Positions 1-9,520 of a stretch of 64,000 nucleotides of DNA are shown one piece after another. The DNA is from Prochlorococcus sp. AG-402-B05. Lineage in GTDB: Bacteria > Cyanobacteriota > Cyanobacteriia > PCC-6307 > Cyanobiaceae. Numbering within the stretch: position 1 is the first letter of the stretch; every line of letters begins with the position of its first letter. The position numbers were made by a program, and so were the translations under genes. Below the pieces are notes generated by a model that did no database searches, had not been told where the DNA came from, and was given only the letters and a program-made list of their open reading frames with translations. The stretch is taken from positions 102,335-166,334 of the forward strand of contig QCHK01000001.1 of the NCBI GenBank assembly GCA_003279635.1, read 5' to 3'.

Positions 1-314
1 ATTGACATAAGTATTAAAAACCCAAAAATCCCACCTCCGCCAAAGCCAAATATTGGCAATAAAAAAGGAAAACCAATACCACCTCCTCTATATCCACTTC
101 CATAACCTCGAAGGTTGTTACCTCCATAGCCTCCGTAATTTTGTCTTCGTGGTGAAGAAGGCGCCTGAAAACTTCCTCCACCTATTCGTCCTCCACTAGC
201 TGCTGCTGCAGTGTTGGGATTGGTAAATAAAGAAAAAAAGATTATTGTTGAAACAATCAGAAAAGAAAAAATCTGTTTTCTTTTAATCCAACTAAAGCGA
301 GTAGTTTTTAACAC
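1..314 (-). CDS. DUF1517-like membrane protein, 5' part only
   Basis: This is the N-terminal part of a gene that runs off the left edge. A GTG at 312-314 opens about 104 codons with no stop. The product starts with a basic stretch and a hydrophobic segment, then the motif SGGRIGGGSF, a Gly/Tyr/Arg-rich stretch and a second hydrophobic segment rich in Phe and Gly. That SGGRIGGGSF signature after a signal-like segment is typical of the cyanobacterial DUF1517 family of thylakoid or envelope proteins; family membership is from memory of the motif. It lies 18 bases downstream of thiS on the same strand and may share its transcript. Function unknown. Confidence 0.7.
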   Translation of the reverse strand, partial: MLKTTRFSWIKRKQIFSFLIVSTIIFFSLFTNPNTAAAASGGRIGGGSFQAPSSPRRQNYGGYGGNNLRGYGSGYRGGGIGFPFLLPIFGFGGGGIFGFLILMS

Positions 315-332
315 TTATCTATTCAGGATTAA

Positions 333-551
333 CTAACTGTAGGAACCTCCACCAACAATTGTCACAACCTCTAAGCAATCGCCATGTTTGATTTTTGTAT
401 TTGTCCAAACTTTTGGGCTAATAATTTCACCATTTAATTCAACTACAACTAACTGAGGTTTGTAGCCTAAGTTTTCAAGCAAAGCTTCCATTAGTAATTC
501 TTCATTAGAGTTATTAATGGTTTTAATTTCGCCGTTAATTTTTAATTGCAT
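333..551 (-). CDS. thiS: Sulfur carrier protein ThiS
   Basis: 72 residues with the beta-grasp ubiquitin-like pattern. ThiS carries sulfur as a C-terminal thiocarboxylate to thiazole synthase ThiG in thiamin biosynthesis, after adenylation by a ThiF/MoeB-type enzyme. The C-terminus shows VVTIVGGGSYS: the Gly-Gly that should be the carboxy terminus is followed by three or four extra residues before the stop. If this is not just a family habit, the tail would need trimming before the protein can be activated. The start overlaps the end of thiE by 10 bases, so the two are translationally coupled. Confidence 0.9.
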   Translation of the reverse strand: MQLKINGEIKTINNSNEELLMEALLENLGYKPQLVVVELNGEIISPKVWTNTKIKHGDCLEVVTIVGGGSYS

Positions 552-1594
552 TTTAGAAGTTTGATAAGTTCATCAGTTGTTGAAAAGGGATCATTTGAAT
601 TAATGATTGCATTGGACACAGCTATGCGAAGATTATTGATCTGGTTTAATTTTGTGATATTTGATTTATTGATTCCACCAATAGCAAAAGCAGGTAGGAG
701 AGTTTCACTTAATCCTTTTTTTAGATAGTCAATTCCAATTGGATTTAGTTGCTTTTTTGTTTCAGTGGAAAATATTGGTCCTATACCAATATAATCACAG
801 CCTTCTCTTTCGGCATTTTTAATGTCTTCAAGACAGTGCGTGCTTCTGCCAATGATTTTTTCAGCCCCTAGGAGCTCTCTCGCGATTTTTATTGGCATAT
901 CTTCTTGCCCCAAATGAATCCCATCGGCGTCAACGGCGAGTGCGATATCTATGCGGTCATTGACTATAAATAGTGAATTGTATTTTTTACAAAGAGAAGC
1001 TAAACATTTAGCTTGTGAAATTTTTTCATTATCATTTAAAAATTTCTCTCTATATTGAAGTGCTTTTACACCAGCTTTTAGAGCATGAAGAACGACCTCT
1101 TCAAGGTCTTTCCTGTTTGAGGTTATTAAGTATACGGAACAATCTTTTAAGGTTTGTCTTTTATTTAGGCCTTCTGTCGAATTAAGCACCTTTATTTCGA
1201 TCTCATAAGTTTCATATCTAATTTTGCTGGCTATTTCACAAAGATTCGGATCTGTTGCTCGAGTAAATTCCTCTATTACTCTTAGGGCTTCTTGAACTCT
1301 GGATGAGTTCGCAATAAATATAGCCTCTGGGGTTGATCTGACTGTTTGTAATGGATGTGAAATGCCCATAGCTGGATCGTTGGATGTAAGCCTTTCTTTT
1401 CGATAAATATTGAGGTGATGTACTCCTAATTGTTGCCTCCAATCTTTGATTTGAATCGAAAAATCACTCCTCTTTAAACCAAATCTGCACCAATCTTCCA
1501 TAACTCTGAGCCCTTCTCTAGCGCGATCAAGGTTCGCGTCAATTAATTGAGCAATACGATTATCAGACGGAGGGGTGACAGGCATTAATTTCAT
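542..1594 (-). CDS. thiE: Thiamine-phosphate synthase, long cyanobacterial form
   Basis: ThiE joins the pyrimidine pyrophosphate (HMP-PP) and the thiazole phosphate to give thiamin monophosphate. At 350 residues it is far longer than the usual ~210. The catalytic TIM-barrel domain is the C-terminal half (about 148-350), with QYREK, VNDR, DGIHLGQED, GRSTH and IGIGPIFST at the substrate and phosphate loops. The N-terminal 145 residues form a separate helical, Arg/Glu-rich domain (AREGLRVMEDW, ALRVIEEFTR) seen in cyanobacterial ThiE and of unclear role. The gene is upstream of and overlaps thiS. Confidence 0.93.
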   Translation of the reverse strand: MKLMPVTPPSDNRIAQLIDANLDRAREGLRVMEDWCRFGLKRSDFSIQIKDWRQQLGVHHLNIYRKERLTSNDPAMGISHPLQTVRSTPEAIFIANSSRVQEALRVIEEFTRATDPNLCEIASKIRYETYEIEIKVLNSTEGLNKRQTLKDCSVYLITSNRKDLEEVVLHALKAGVKALQYREKFLNDNEKISQAKCLASLCKKYNSLFIVNDRIDIALAVDADGIHLGQEDMPIKIARELLGAEKIIGRSTHCLEDIKNAEREGCDYIGIGPIFSTETKKQLNPIGIDYLKKGLSETLLPAFAIGGINKSNITKLNQINNLRIAVSNAIINSNDPFSTTDELIKLLKCN

Positions 1595-1656
1595 GTCATC
1601 CTTTATTTGATGATTTGTATTTAGATTTTATTGTGGAAAATGATTCTGAGAGCAAT

Positions 1657-1749
1657 ATGACTGTGCTGCTTTGGGGTGTTTTTTTGTTAGGGGGCATAGG
1701 TTTATTTGTGGTTTGGGGATTATCCAACGCTTATCCCACAATTAATTAG
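1657..1749 (+). CDS. Possible 30-residue single-span membrane protein
   Basis: This short ORF lies in the gap between two leftward genes, thiE and ribF, and reads rightward. It begins with ATG (an in-frame GTG at 1633 would add 8 residues) and encodes MTVLLWGVFLLGGIGLFVVW followed by a short polar tail. It is one hydrophobic helix with a Gly-Gly kink, as in small subunits of photosynthetic complexes. An AG-rich stretch (GAGAGC) lies just before the ATG. I cannot match it to a named subunit. Its stop touches the end of ribF on the other strand. Real on composition, function unknown. Confidence 0.45.
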   Translation: MTVLLWGVFLLGGIGLFVVWGLSNAYPTIN

Positions 1750-1750
1750 A

Positions 1751-2704
1751 TCAAAGTTTTTTTGTCAATATTTCTTTTGCCAATATTGCATCTAAACTTA
1801 TTTGTTCGCTCAGTGCATCGATTTTCTCAAACTTTTTTTGTAGTCTAATTCTTTGCACTGGTTCGATAATTAATTCATGTCCTAATAGATTGATTTCTTT
1901 GTCTAGAAGGTGAACTTCTACTGCTGATAAAGAGTTTGGATCAATAGTTGGTTGAGGGCCCATATTCATAACTGCTAAGAAACGTTCTTTTTTGTTTGCT
2001 ATGGAGGCCCAAGCTGCATAAACACCCAATGATGGAAGGAATTTTCGCCCATCTATTTTTAAATTTGCAGTTGGCCATCCAATTTTTTTTCCTAAACCTC
2101 TTCCTTTCTCCACCGTTCCTCTAAAGGTGTAAGGACGCTTCAAAAGATATTTTGCATGCTTTAAATCACCGTCGTTGAGTGCTTTTCTTACTCTGCTACT
2201 ACTAAGTCGACCATGATTGTCTTCAACAATAGGAACAATAGAAATTTTTATACCTAGAGAGGCACCTATCTTTTTTAAAGTAGAAGTGTCACCTTCTCGG
2301 TTGCGTCCAAACCTGAAATTCTCTCCAACCGCTATGTGTTTAGCATGAAGGGTTTTTGCTAGAACTTCCTCTACAAATGTTTCAGCACTTTTTGAAGCAA
2401 GATTTTTATTAAATGGAACCAAAACTAGTTGCTCTATTCCTAGAGGCTCAAGTAGGAATGTTTTTTCATTTGGTAAATCCAATCTTAATCTTGATTCTCC
2501 AAAGAGAACCTCGCGGGGATGAGGCCAAAAACTGACAACTGTAGGAACACCAATTGGCTCTTTTAATATGGCATTTATTACTTTTTTATGACCTAAGTGA
2601 AGACCGTCAAAACTACCTAAGGCTAGTGCTGTAGGTAGTTTTGCGTTTTCTGGCGCACAGAGAGGAATCAAGATAAACGTGCAATTTTTGTGCTTTGATG
2701 GCAA
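1751..2704 (-). CDS. ribF: Bifunctional riboflavin kinase / FAD synthetase
   Basis: RibF phosphorylates riboflavin to FMN and adenylylates it to FAD. The N-terminal nucleotidyltransferase domain (about 20-190) shows ALGSFDGLHLGHKKVI, GENFRFGRNREGD and the SSSRVRKAL signature. The C-terminal flavokinase domain (about 190-317) shows RGLGKKIGWPTANL with the kinase Thr-Ala-Asn. 317 residues is the normal length. Its start is only 24 bases from the divergent gene at 2729, so the two share a very short promoter region. Confidence 0.95.
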   Translation of the reverse strand: MPSKHKNCTFILIPLCAPENAKLPTALALGSFDGLHLGHKKVINAILKEPIGVPTVVSFWPHPREVLFGESRLRLDLPNEKTFLLEPLGIEQLVLVPFNKNLASKSAETFVEEVLAKTLHAKHIAVGENFRFGRNREGDTSTLKKIGASLGIKISIVPIVEDNHGRLSSSRVRKALNDGDLKHAKYLLKRPYTFRGTVEKGRGLGKKIGWPTANLKIDGRKFLPSLGVYAAWASIANKKERFLAVMNMGPQPTIDPNSLSAVEVHLLDKEINLLGHELIIEPVQRIRLQKKFEKIDALSEQISLDAILAKEILTKKL

Positions 2705-2728
2705 GTTTGGTTTATCGCCTTATTCATC

Positions 2729-3295
2729 GTGATGGCAGATCAACGTGACTTTCAATTGCTTTCTCTTGGAATGAGAAGAATTGGTTGGCTTCGGTTTTGG
2801 ATTCAAACAATTTTAGGTGTAGTGGTAGTGGGTGTTTTGTTGTTCAACAATGTTGGAAGTAGTTTAGCTAGAAACTCAGAGAGAGCATTGGGCTTAGGGC
2901 CAGGTTTGTCTCTCACGACATTGGCATTTATTTTATTGCTATTTAGCCTTTGGCAAGGATGGATGATAGTAAAGACTGGTAGAGCCCTAGGCAGCGAGGC
3001 GCGCCCAAGTAGAGGTGAAACAAGTCGCTTACTAAAGAGAGGCTTGATTGTCGATTTAGTCGGATTGGTTTTTTCGTCGATCGGGTATCAATCTTTAGCA
3101 GGAGCTTTGTTCGTTCAGGCTTCAATGCAAGCTCCTGGTATTTCCATTGGAACAGGTATGAGAGCAATGGAAAATTATCCAATTACTTCTCTAGAAATGC
3201 TCTCTGTTTTGAGTAATACTCAAGTTTTGTTTGCCCATTTGATTGGGCTGATTTTTTCTTTATGGTTATTGCAAAGGATTTTTAGAAAAAACTAA
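2729..3295 (+). CDS. DUF3611-family membrane protein
   Basis: 188 residues from a GTG at 2729; an ATG follows immediately at 2732 and either may be used. Four hydrophobic segments are visible at about 25-45, 57-77, 108-130 and 163-183. The opening FQLLSLGMRRIGWLRFW is the pattern I associate with DUF3611, a cyanobacterial and plastid inner-membrane family of unknown function. It is divergent from ribF and converges with surE, with only 3 bases between the stops. Confidence 0.75.
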   Translation: MMADQRDFQLLSLGMRRIGWLRFWIQTILGVVVVGVLLFNNVGSSLARNSERALGLGPGLSLTTLAFILLLFSLWQGWMIVKTGRALGSEARPSRGETSRLLKRGLIVDLVGLVFSSIGYQSLAGALFVQASMQAPGISIGTGMRAMENYPITSLEMLSVLSNTQVLFAHLIGLIFSLWLLQRIFRKN

Positions 3296-3298
3296 TTT

Positions 3299-4087
3299 TT
3301 ATATTAAGTTTGGCAAATCATCTAAATTGCCTCTCCAAAAAAGATCAGGTTGAATTGGTGTTAATGAGGGAGAGCATAAAGCTATTTGAGAAACATCACT
3401 TGGCCATTCCTTAGGGCCTTCTCCAGCCGATTGAAGATCTTTTACTGCTTCCCCAGCCATCCAAAAATAGGTATTGCCTCTTGGATCGACTCTTCGAATG
3501 AATTGCTCCTCGTATTGTCTGATTGAAAGTCTTGTCCAAACCAAATCACCCATCTCTTTTTCTTCACAAGGAGGAATATTTAAATTTAGGAGTAAGTTCT
3601 TGGACCAATTTTGTTGAATTGCTTTCTCTGCAATATCTAAGGAAAGTTTCCCAGCGAAATCAAAATTTTTCCATTGAAAACTTGCAACGCTCACAGCAAT
3701 AGATGGAATCCCATCTAAGGTCCCCTCAAGTGCAGCAGCAACAGTTCCTGAGCAAAAAATATCCGTACCAAGATTAGGCCCATGATTAATTCCAGAAAGG
3801 ATTAAGTCTGGCTTTTGATCAAGAAGTTCATTAAGTGCAAGTTTTACACAATCGGCGGGGGTACCACTACATCCCCAAGCTTTAATACCTTCCCCAAATA
3901 ATTCGTCAGCTTTTTCAGCGCGTATTGGCGAATGTAAAGTTAATCCATGACCAGTTGCTGATCTTTCTTGATCTGGACAAACAACAGTAACTTTATGTCC
4001 TCTGCTCGCTGCAGAAGTAGCAAGTGTTCTTATCCCTTCTGCAAAAACACCATCATCATTACTAATTAAAATTTTCAATGGTTTCAT
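3299..4087 (-). CDS. surE: 5'/3'-nucleotidase SurE
   Basis: A survival-protein E family phosphatase that removes phosphate from nucleoside monophosphates with a divalent metal. The metal site is clear: NDDG near the N-terminus (residues 10-13) plus SGINHGPN about residue 100. [14 protein letters not shown] and [20 protein letters not shown] are the other family blocks. 262 residues is typical. It converges with the DUF3611 gene and is divergent from pheS, with about 70 bases between the starts. Confidence 0.95.
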   Translation of the reverse strand: MKPLKILISNDDGVFAEGIRTLATSAASRGHKVTVVCPDQERSATGHGLTLHSPIRAEKADELFGEGIKAWGCSGTPADCVKLALNELLDQKPDLILSGINHGPNLGTDIFCSGTVAAALEGTLDGIPSIAVSVASFQWKNFDFAGKLSLDIAEKAIQQNWSKNLLLNLNIPPCEEKEMGDLVWTRLSIRQYEEQFIRRVDPRGNTYFWMAGEAVKDLQSAGEGPKEWPSDVSQIALCSPSLTPIQPDLFWRGNLDDLPNLI

Positions 4088-4155
4088 TTTTTTGCTATTA
4101 GTTTTTAGAACTGGGACAGGTTGCCGATTAAACTAGTACTCGAGATGGAAATTCA

Positions 4156-5163
4156 TTGAGTTCAACATTATCCCTAAAACAGCTCATCGGTGAGCTTGAG
4201 ATTCTAGAAAGCGAGGCGGCAAAAGAAATTGCTTCTGCTGAAAATTCTGAATCAATAGAGAAATTAAGGTTAAGTTTCCTTGGAAAGAAAGGAAAACTCT
4301 CACTTCTTTTGGGAGGGATGAAAAATCTTTCTAATGAGGAAAGACCTTTAATTGGTCAAAGAGCGAACGTTTTAAAAACTCAATTGCAAGAATTAATCAA
4401 GGAAAAGCTTGAAATTTTAAAAACTCAGGCTCTAAGTCAGATACTTATAAAGGAAACTATAGATGTTACAGCGCCTCCAACAGGTATTCCTCAAGGACAT
4501 CGGCACCCCTTAATAACGACTACTGAGCAAATAATTGATCTTTTCTTGGGGCTTGGATACCAAGTTTCTGAAGGTCCTGAGATAGAGAATGATTACTACA
4601 ATTTCGAGGCACTAAATATTCCACCTGATCATCCTGCAAGAGATATGCAAGATACTTTTTATCTGGGAGGTGAATACCTTTTAAGAACTCATACATCGCC
4701 TGTTCAGATTCGTTGCCTTGAAAGCAAAAAGCCACCTGTAAGAATTGTCTCACCAGGTCGGGTTTATCGAAGAGATGCAGTTGATGCAACTCATTCGCCT
4801 GTGTTCCACCAGGTTGAGGTCTTAGCAATTGATGAAAAGCTTGACTTTAGTCATCTTAGAGGAACAGTAATGGCATTTCTAAAAGCATTCTTTGGAGATC
4901 TTCCTATTCGATTCAGAGCTAGCTATTTCCCATTTACGGAGCCATCAGCAGAAGTTGATGTCCAATGGAGAGGTAAGTGGTTAGAAGTTATGGGTTGCGG
5001 GATGGTAGATCCTGCTGTCTTGGAAGAATTAGAGATTGATCCAGAAAAATATAGTGGATTTGCTGCTGGACTTGGGGTTGAAAGATTTTGCATGGTTCGT
5101 CATGGTCTTGATGATATTAGAAAGTTATATACAAGTGATCTTAGATTTTTAGAACAATTTTAA
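4156..5163 (+). CDS. pheS: Phenylalanyl-tRNA synthetase alpha subunit
   Basis: PheS is the catalytic subunit of the (alpha-beta)2 enzyme that charges tRNA-Phe. It starts at a TTG; the reading frame just upstream contains a TGA, so no upstream ATG is possible. The N-terminal ~90 residues form the coiled-coil tRNA-binding arm. Class II synthetase motifs follow: motif 2 region with [31 protein letters not shown] for Phe recognition, and motif 3 [11 protein letters not shown]. 335 residues is standard. The beta subunit gene is not in the window. Confidence 0.96.
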   Translation: MSSTLSLKQLIGELEILESEAAKEIASAENSESIEKLRLSFLGKKGKLSLLLGGMKNLSNEERPLIGQRANVLKTQLQELIKEKLEILKTQALSQILIKETIDVTAPPTGIPQGHRHPLITTTEQIIDLFLGLGYQVSEGPEIENDYYNFEALNIPPDHPARDMQDTFYLGGEYLLRTHTSPVQIRCLESKKPPVRIVSPGRVYRRDAVDATHSPVFHQVEVLAIDEKLDFSHLRGTVMAFLKAFFGDLPIRFRASYFPFTEPSAEVDVQWRGKWLEVMGCGMVDPAVLEELEIDPEKYSGFAAGLGVERFCMVRHGLDDIRKLYTSDLRFLEQF

Positions 5164-5256
5164 AGTTGGATATTTTTGAATTAAATTTAATTTATTAAAC
5201 AAATAATATTGACATTTAATTGCTAATATTACTCAATTGTTTGTGAAGTATGATCG

Positions 5257-6165
5257 GTGCCCCGAGTTGGACTGATCGTTAATGACGGGAAAGAGCTTGC
5301 TGTTAAGACAGCAAAAACTTTTCAAAAGAAACTAGAAGATTCTGGTTTTGAGGTCGTAAGAGTAAGTAGCTCAGGCGGTTTACTAGGTTTTATTAATCCT
5401 GATCAATATATGAGTTCACAAGGATACAACTCATGTGTACCTGATAGTTTTGATTCTTCAGTTTTGTTTGCCGTTGTATTAGGAGGTGATGGGACTGTCT
5501 TGTCTGCAGCAAGACAAACTGCACCATTGGGCATCCCAATACTCACTGTAAATACAGGACATTTAGGCTTTTTGGCTGAGGCGTATCTTTCAGATGTAGA
5601 TCAGATTTTTAAACATTTAGTTGCAAGGGAATGGAATATTGAAGAGAGAACAAGCCTTGTAGTGAGTGTCATGAGAGGTGATCAATGTAGATGGGAAGCT
5701 CTTTGCCTCAATGAAATGGCATTGCATAGAGAACCAATGACAAGTATGTGTCATTTTGAAATTTCCGTTGGTCGGCATGCGCCCGTCGATATTTCTGCAG
5801 ATGGTGTAATTCTCTCTACTCCTACTGGTTCAACTGCTTATTCACTCAGTGCTGGGGGACCTGTAATCACTCCTGATTGCCCAGTTTTACAGCTTACGCC
5901 AGTATCTCCTCATTCATTAGCATCGAGAGCTCTAGTCTTTAGCAACGAAGAGCCAGTGACCGTTTTCCCTGCCACACCTGAAAGATTGATGATGGTAGTT
6001 GATGGCAGTGCAGGATGTTATGTATGGCCAGAGGATAGAGTTTTAATCAGAAAAAGTGATCATCCAGTTAAGTTCATGAGACTTTCAGATCATGAGTTCT
6101 TTCAAGTTCTAAGAAATAAATTAGGTTGGGGACTCCCCCACGTTGCGAAACCTGATAAAACTTAA
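5257..6165 (+). CDS. nadK: NAD kinase
   Basis: Phosphorylates NAD to NADP. A GTG start is forced because an in-frame TGA lies two codons upstream. Motifs are [11 protein letters not shown] (Asp is the catalytic base), [10 protein letters not shown], and the conserved [15 protein letters not shown] that binds NAD. 302 residues. Cyanobacteria usually have two NadK paralogues and only one is here. It is downstream of pheS and its stop is 3 bases from the stop of cobL on the other strand. Confidence 0.94.
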   Translation: MPRVGLIVNDGKELAVKTAKTFQKKLEDSGFEVVRVSSSGGLLGFINPDQYMSSQGYNSCVPDSFDSSVLFAVVLGGDGTVLSAARQTAPLGIPILTVNTGHLGFLAEAYLSDVDQIFKHLVAREWNIEERTSLVVSVMRGDQCRWEALCLNEMALHREPMTSMCHFEISVGRHAPVDISADGVILSTPTGSTAYSLSAGGPVITPDCPVLQLTPVSPHSLASRALVFSNEEPVTVFPATPERLMMVVDGSAGCYVWPEDRVLIRKSDHPVKFMRLSDHEFFQVLRNKLGWGLPHVAKPDKT

Positions 6166-6168
6166 AAA

Positions 6169-7455
6169 TTATTTCATTTCACCCTTCAAAATAAAAACAG
6201 GATTTAAAGGAGATAATCTTATATCTTCTCCAATACTTACACCCCTATAAGATTGATGTTGACTAATAGATAACTTGTGGACTTTAGGCTTCAAAATCGA
6301 CTCTAATTTTGATATTGATTTTAATGATATTAGTGGTATTACTATTATACAACTACTATTTATTAACTTCAAAACTTCTTCAAGAATTAAATGTGAGTTT
6401 GATCCACCTCCACCGATAATAACTCTTTTTGGACTTGATAGACTAGTTGTTATTTTATTTTGTTTGAATATATTTAATGCTTCATCCTCAATTATTAATG
6501 ATGGCTTAACTCCAAGTCTTCTGGCGTTTTCCTCAATTATATTTTTACTTCCAACTCTTTTATCAATGGATACTAATTTTAGATTTGGAGATATCCTTAA
6601 TGCTTCTAAACCTATACTCCCAACTCCACTTCCTATGTCCCAAATTATTCCTTGCTTTGGAAGATTAAGTTCGGCAAGAATTTGAACCCTAACTTCTTTT
6701 TTTGTCATTAACCCAGGGCAGTCTGCATTTTGAAGAAAAACAGAATCAACAATTCCAAATAAAGGTAAATCTTTTGATTGTATTCGCGGCTCTTCTTTTT
6801 TAAAAAGAATTACAAGATGCAATGGATCAAGATCAATTGGGAAATCATCAATAGAAGATATTTTTAGAATTCTTTCATTGTGATATCCAAGCCTTTCGAA
6901 AGTCCAAAATTCATATTTTTTTTGAAGTTCTAATGAATCCAGTAATTGGTAAACCTCATTAGCTCCTCCTCTATTTGAGTCAGTTAAAACCACAAGTGAA
7001 GAAGGAAGCTTTTTAATTGCTTTTTCAAATTGAAGCGGATCTCTTCCATGAAGACTGATCCATTGTGTATTTTGCCAAGGTTTGCCAAGTCTGGAAAAAG
7101 CTAGTTGAAAAGAGGTCGAGGCAGGCTCAAAATAAAGTTTTGATAAAGGAAAGTTTTGAATTAATAATCTACCAATCCCAAACCAAAGAGGATCACCACC
7201 AGAAAACACAATTGTTTTTTTCTTGTCCTTTTTTAACAGATCTATAAAGTCATTTAGTTTGTCAGTTGTAATGAACTCGAACTTATGATTTTTTATATTT
7301 TTATCCTTTAACCAAGTTTTGAAAGAATCTAAAATTCTTTGCGGACCAGTGATTATCTCAGCTTCAAAAATTGGTTTTTTTTTAGCTTCAAAAAAACTTT
7401 CAACACTGGCAGTATCAATTCCTATTACGTGTATCTGCTTTGACTCATCAGGCAT
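6169..7455 (-). CDS. cobL: Precorrin-6Y C5,15-methyltransferase, CbiE/CbiT fusion
   Basis: A cobalamin biosynthesis enzyme. CobL methylates C5 and C15 of precorrin-6Y and removes the C12 acetate carboxyl. The N-terminal half (about 1-210) is a CbiE-type tetrapyrrole methyltransferase with FSGGDPLWFGIGR. The C-terminal half (about 225-428) is a CbiT-type class I SAM methyltransferase with the SAM loop WDIGSGVGSIGLE and PKRVIIGGGGS. At 428 residues it is the fused form. No other cob gene is adjacent, as is usual in picocyanobacteria where the pathway is scattered. Confidence 0.92.
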   Translation of the reverse strand: MPDESKQIHVIGIDTASVESFFEAKKKPIFEAEIITGPQRILDSFKTWLKDKNIKNHKFEFITTDKLNDFIDLLKKDKKKTIVFSGGDPLWFGIGRLLIQNFPLSKLYFEPASTSFQLAFSRLGKPWQNTQWISLHGRDPLQFEKAIKKLPSSLVVLTDSNRGGANEVYQLLDSLELQKKYEFWTFERLGYHNERILKISSIDDFPIDLDPLHLVILFKKEEPRIQSKDLPLFGIVDSVFLQNADCPGLMTKKEVRVQILAELNLPKQGIIWDIGSGVGSIGLEALRISPNLKLVSIDKRVGSKNIIEENARRLGVKPSLIIEDEALNIFKQNKITTSLSSPKRVIIGGGGSNSHLILEEVLKLINSSCIIVIPLISLKSISKLESILKPKVHKLSISQHQSYRGVSIGEDIRLSPLNPVFILKGEMK

Positions 7456-7553
7456 GGTTTAAATGAGTAGGCGTAGAAAAATTTCTTTTTTATAGCTTTA
7501 CTATTTTTTTGATGAAAATCAACTAAAACTTAAAAAGTTAGTTTGAAAGTTTT

Positions 7554-7841
7554 GTGAATCTTAAAAAAAATGAATTTGAGAAACCCTTAACCAGAAGATC
7601 CCGTCTGCATGAAATTTTGATAGCGCTGATTAAGCAACAAAAAGATTTAGAATTAATGGACGATAATGTACAAGTCTTTGAAAGTCCTATTAATAATTCA
7701 GCAAAATATGACCCTTCCAAAATAGTTGAACGTAATCAACGTATCATTAAGAAATATCAGTCACTCGTTCGCTCAGCAATAGCATTAGATGCACTACTTG
7801 AATCGGAAGATTACGATATTAGTGATAGAAGAAATGCGTAA
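7554..7841 (+). CDS. Small conserved-looking cyanobacterial protein
   Basis: 95 residues from a GTG, charged and mostly helical, with no membrane segment and no motif I recognise. It contains a Lys/Arg-rich start (LTRRSRLHEILIALIKQQ) and a second helix RNQRIIKKYQSLVRSAIALDALL. Its stop overlaps the ATG of the next gene by 8 bases (ATGCGTAA), which argues that it is translated and coupled to that gene. Function unknown. Confidence 0.65.
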   Translation: MNLKKNEFEKPLTRRSRLHEILIALIKQQKDLELMDDNVQVFESPINNSAKYDPSKIVERNQRIIKKYQSLVRSAIALDALLESEDYDISDRRNA

Positions 7842-8328
7842 TTCATTTCGTCTGATAATTTCTTGTCTTTTGATTTGTTGTTTTTTTTTTACTAGCGCTA
7901 ACAAAAGTTATGCAGATTCTAAAGTCACTTCAAATGATCAGAAAAAAGAGATTAAAAGAAGTATAGAGAGCCTCAAAGACTTGGATTACCAAACTTGGCA
8001 AATTATCGTCTATCCAAGTTCCAAAGAGTCCAAGAATTTCATTTTAAGAATTGTGGGTTATCCAGGTTCATTAAGGATTGATCATCCAACTAACTTGTTA
8101 GTTAATTCAGGAAGAAAAACTTGGGATCTAAAAGACATAACAAAAAACATTAAAACCAAACCTGAAACTTTGAATGATTCTGCTGCTGAATTTGATATGA
8201 GCTCATTAATGGCCGAATTGGACAGAAATAGACCCTTGAGAATCGGATTGCCTGGGGTGATAAATGATTTACCAATTCCGCCATACTTAGTAAGTGAATG
8301 GAGATCATTGGCTCAAGAAAATGATTGA
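7834..8328 (+). CDS. DUF3122-like secreted protein
   Basis: I chose the ATG at 7834 instead of the upstream in-frame ATG at 7789. It places a clean signal peptide at the N-terminus: MRNSFRLI, then about 15 hydrophobic residues including CLLICCFFF, ending near ANKSYA. The mature part has DLDYQTWQIIVYP and VGYPGSLRIDHPTNL, as in the cyanobacterial DUF3122 family (photosystem II or periplasmic association is not shown here). It overlaps genes at both ends by 8 bases, so 7554, this gene and ribD form a coupled cluster. Confidence 0.75.
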   Translation: MRNSFRLIISCLLICCFFFTSANKSYADSKVTSNDQKKEIKRSIESLKDLDYQTWQIIVYPSSKESKNFILRIVGYPGSLRIDHPTNLLVNSGRKTWDLKDITKNIKTKPETLNDSAAEFDMSSLMAELDRNRPLRIGLPGVINDLPIPPYLVSEWRSLAQEND

Positions 8329-9415
8329 TTTTCTAGAGGCTCACAAAACATGGGTGCCATGGATGAGACGAGCAATCCAGCTGGCTTTATTGGCAGAGGG
8401 TAGGACAAGCCCAAATCCCCTTGTTGGCGCAATTGTGCTTGATTCAAGTGGAAAACTTGTTGGAGAGGGATATCATTCAGGCGCTGGAAATCCTCATGCG
8501 GAGATAGAGGCACTTGCTCAAGCTGGGGAGAAATCGCTTAATGGAACTATCGTTGTAACCTTAGAGCCATGCTGCCATCAAGGCTTAACCCCTCCTTGTA
8601 CAGAAGCCCTCATAAAAGCAGGTTTAAAAAAAGTTGTTATTGGGATGGTTGATCCGGATCCAAGAGTTTCAGGTAATGGGATTTCGAGGTTAAAAGACTG
8701 CGGACTAGAAGTCATCGAGGGTGTTTTGAGTCAAGAATGTGAATCAATTAATCGCGAATTTAGTTTTCGAGTTCGTAATGGACGTCCTTGGGGAATTCTT
8801 AAATGGGCAATGAGTTTAGATGGAAAAATTGGTTTGCCAAATGGTTGTAGTAAGTGGATTACAGATATTCCTGCAAGGCAATCGGTTCATAGAATCCGAT
8901 CTAAGTGCGATGCAGTAATAGTTGGAGGAGGAACAGTTCGGGCCGATAATCCACTTTTAACTTCAAGGGGGAAATCAGATTTTGAACCGTTAAGGGTGGT
9001 TTTTTCAAGAACTTTGAACGTGCCTCAATCGGCAAAACTTTGGGATACAAAAATCGCTAGAACAATAGTTGCTTATGGGCCAGATGGAGATGAATCTTTC
9101 TTTTCTGATTTGCCAGATGGTCCAGAAAAATTGAGATTAAAGTCGGACAATCCATCCGAGTTGCTTTCCTCACTTGCGAAAAAAGGCTGCAATAAAATTC
9201 TTTGGGAATGCGGACCCCAACTGGCTACAAGTGCAATAGAAGCAAATTGTGTTCAGGAATTAGTAGTTTTCGTAGCACCAAAACTCTTAGGAGGGATGTC
9301 TTCGATGAGTCCTTTGAACAATTTTGGATTTGAATCAATAAGTTCTTCCTATAAATTGCAACATTCTTTTTTAGATCGAAAAGGAGAAGATGTATGTTGG
9401 AGACTGATTTTTTAG
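8321..9415 (+). CDS. ribD: Riboflavin biosynthesis deaminase/reductase
   Basis: RibD deaminates and then reduces the pyrimidine intermediate of riboflavin synthesis. The start at ATG 8321 overlaps the previous stop by 8 bases (ATGATTGA). An in-frame ATG at 8294 is possible but lies inside the upstream gene. The deaminase domain has the zinc site HAE plus PCCHQGLTPPC. The reductase domain (about 150-365) has KWAMSLDGKIG and VGGGTVRADNPLLTSR. Full length for the fused enzyme. It supplies the substrate line that ends at ribF, encoded elsewhere in the window. Confidence 0.95.
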   Translation: MIDFLEAHKTWVPWMRRAIQLALLAEGRTSPNPLVGAIVLDSSGKLVGEGYHSGAGNPHAEIEALAQAGEKSLNGTIVVTLEPCCHQGLTPPCTEALIKAGLKKVVIGMVDPDPRVSGNGISRLKDCGLEVIEGVLSQECESINREFSFRVRNGRPWGILKWAMSLDGKIGLPNGCSKWITDIPARQSVHRIRSKCDAVIVGGGTVRADNPLLTSRGKSDFEPLRVVFSRTLNVPQSAKLWDTKIARTIVAYGPDGDESFFSDLPDGPEKLRLKSDNPSELLSSLAKKGCNKILWECGPQLATSAIEANCVQELVVFVAPKLLGGMSSMSPLNNFGFESISSSYKLQHSFLDRKGEDVCWRLIF

Positions 9416-9520
9416 GGGGTTAATTTTTTAGAATTAGATATTCGTTCGGATCTCCCCCCAGTTAAACAAGTCGATTTGGGATAAAAATTGTTTAACTTGG
9501 TACTAATTAAATTTTTGCTA

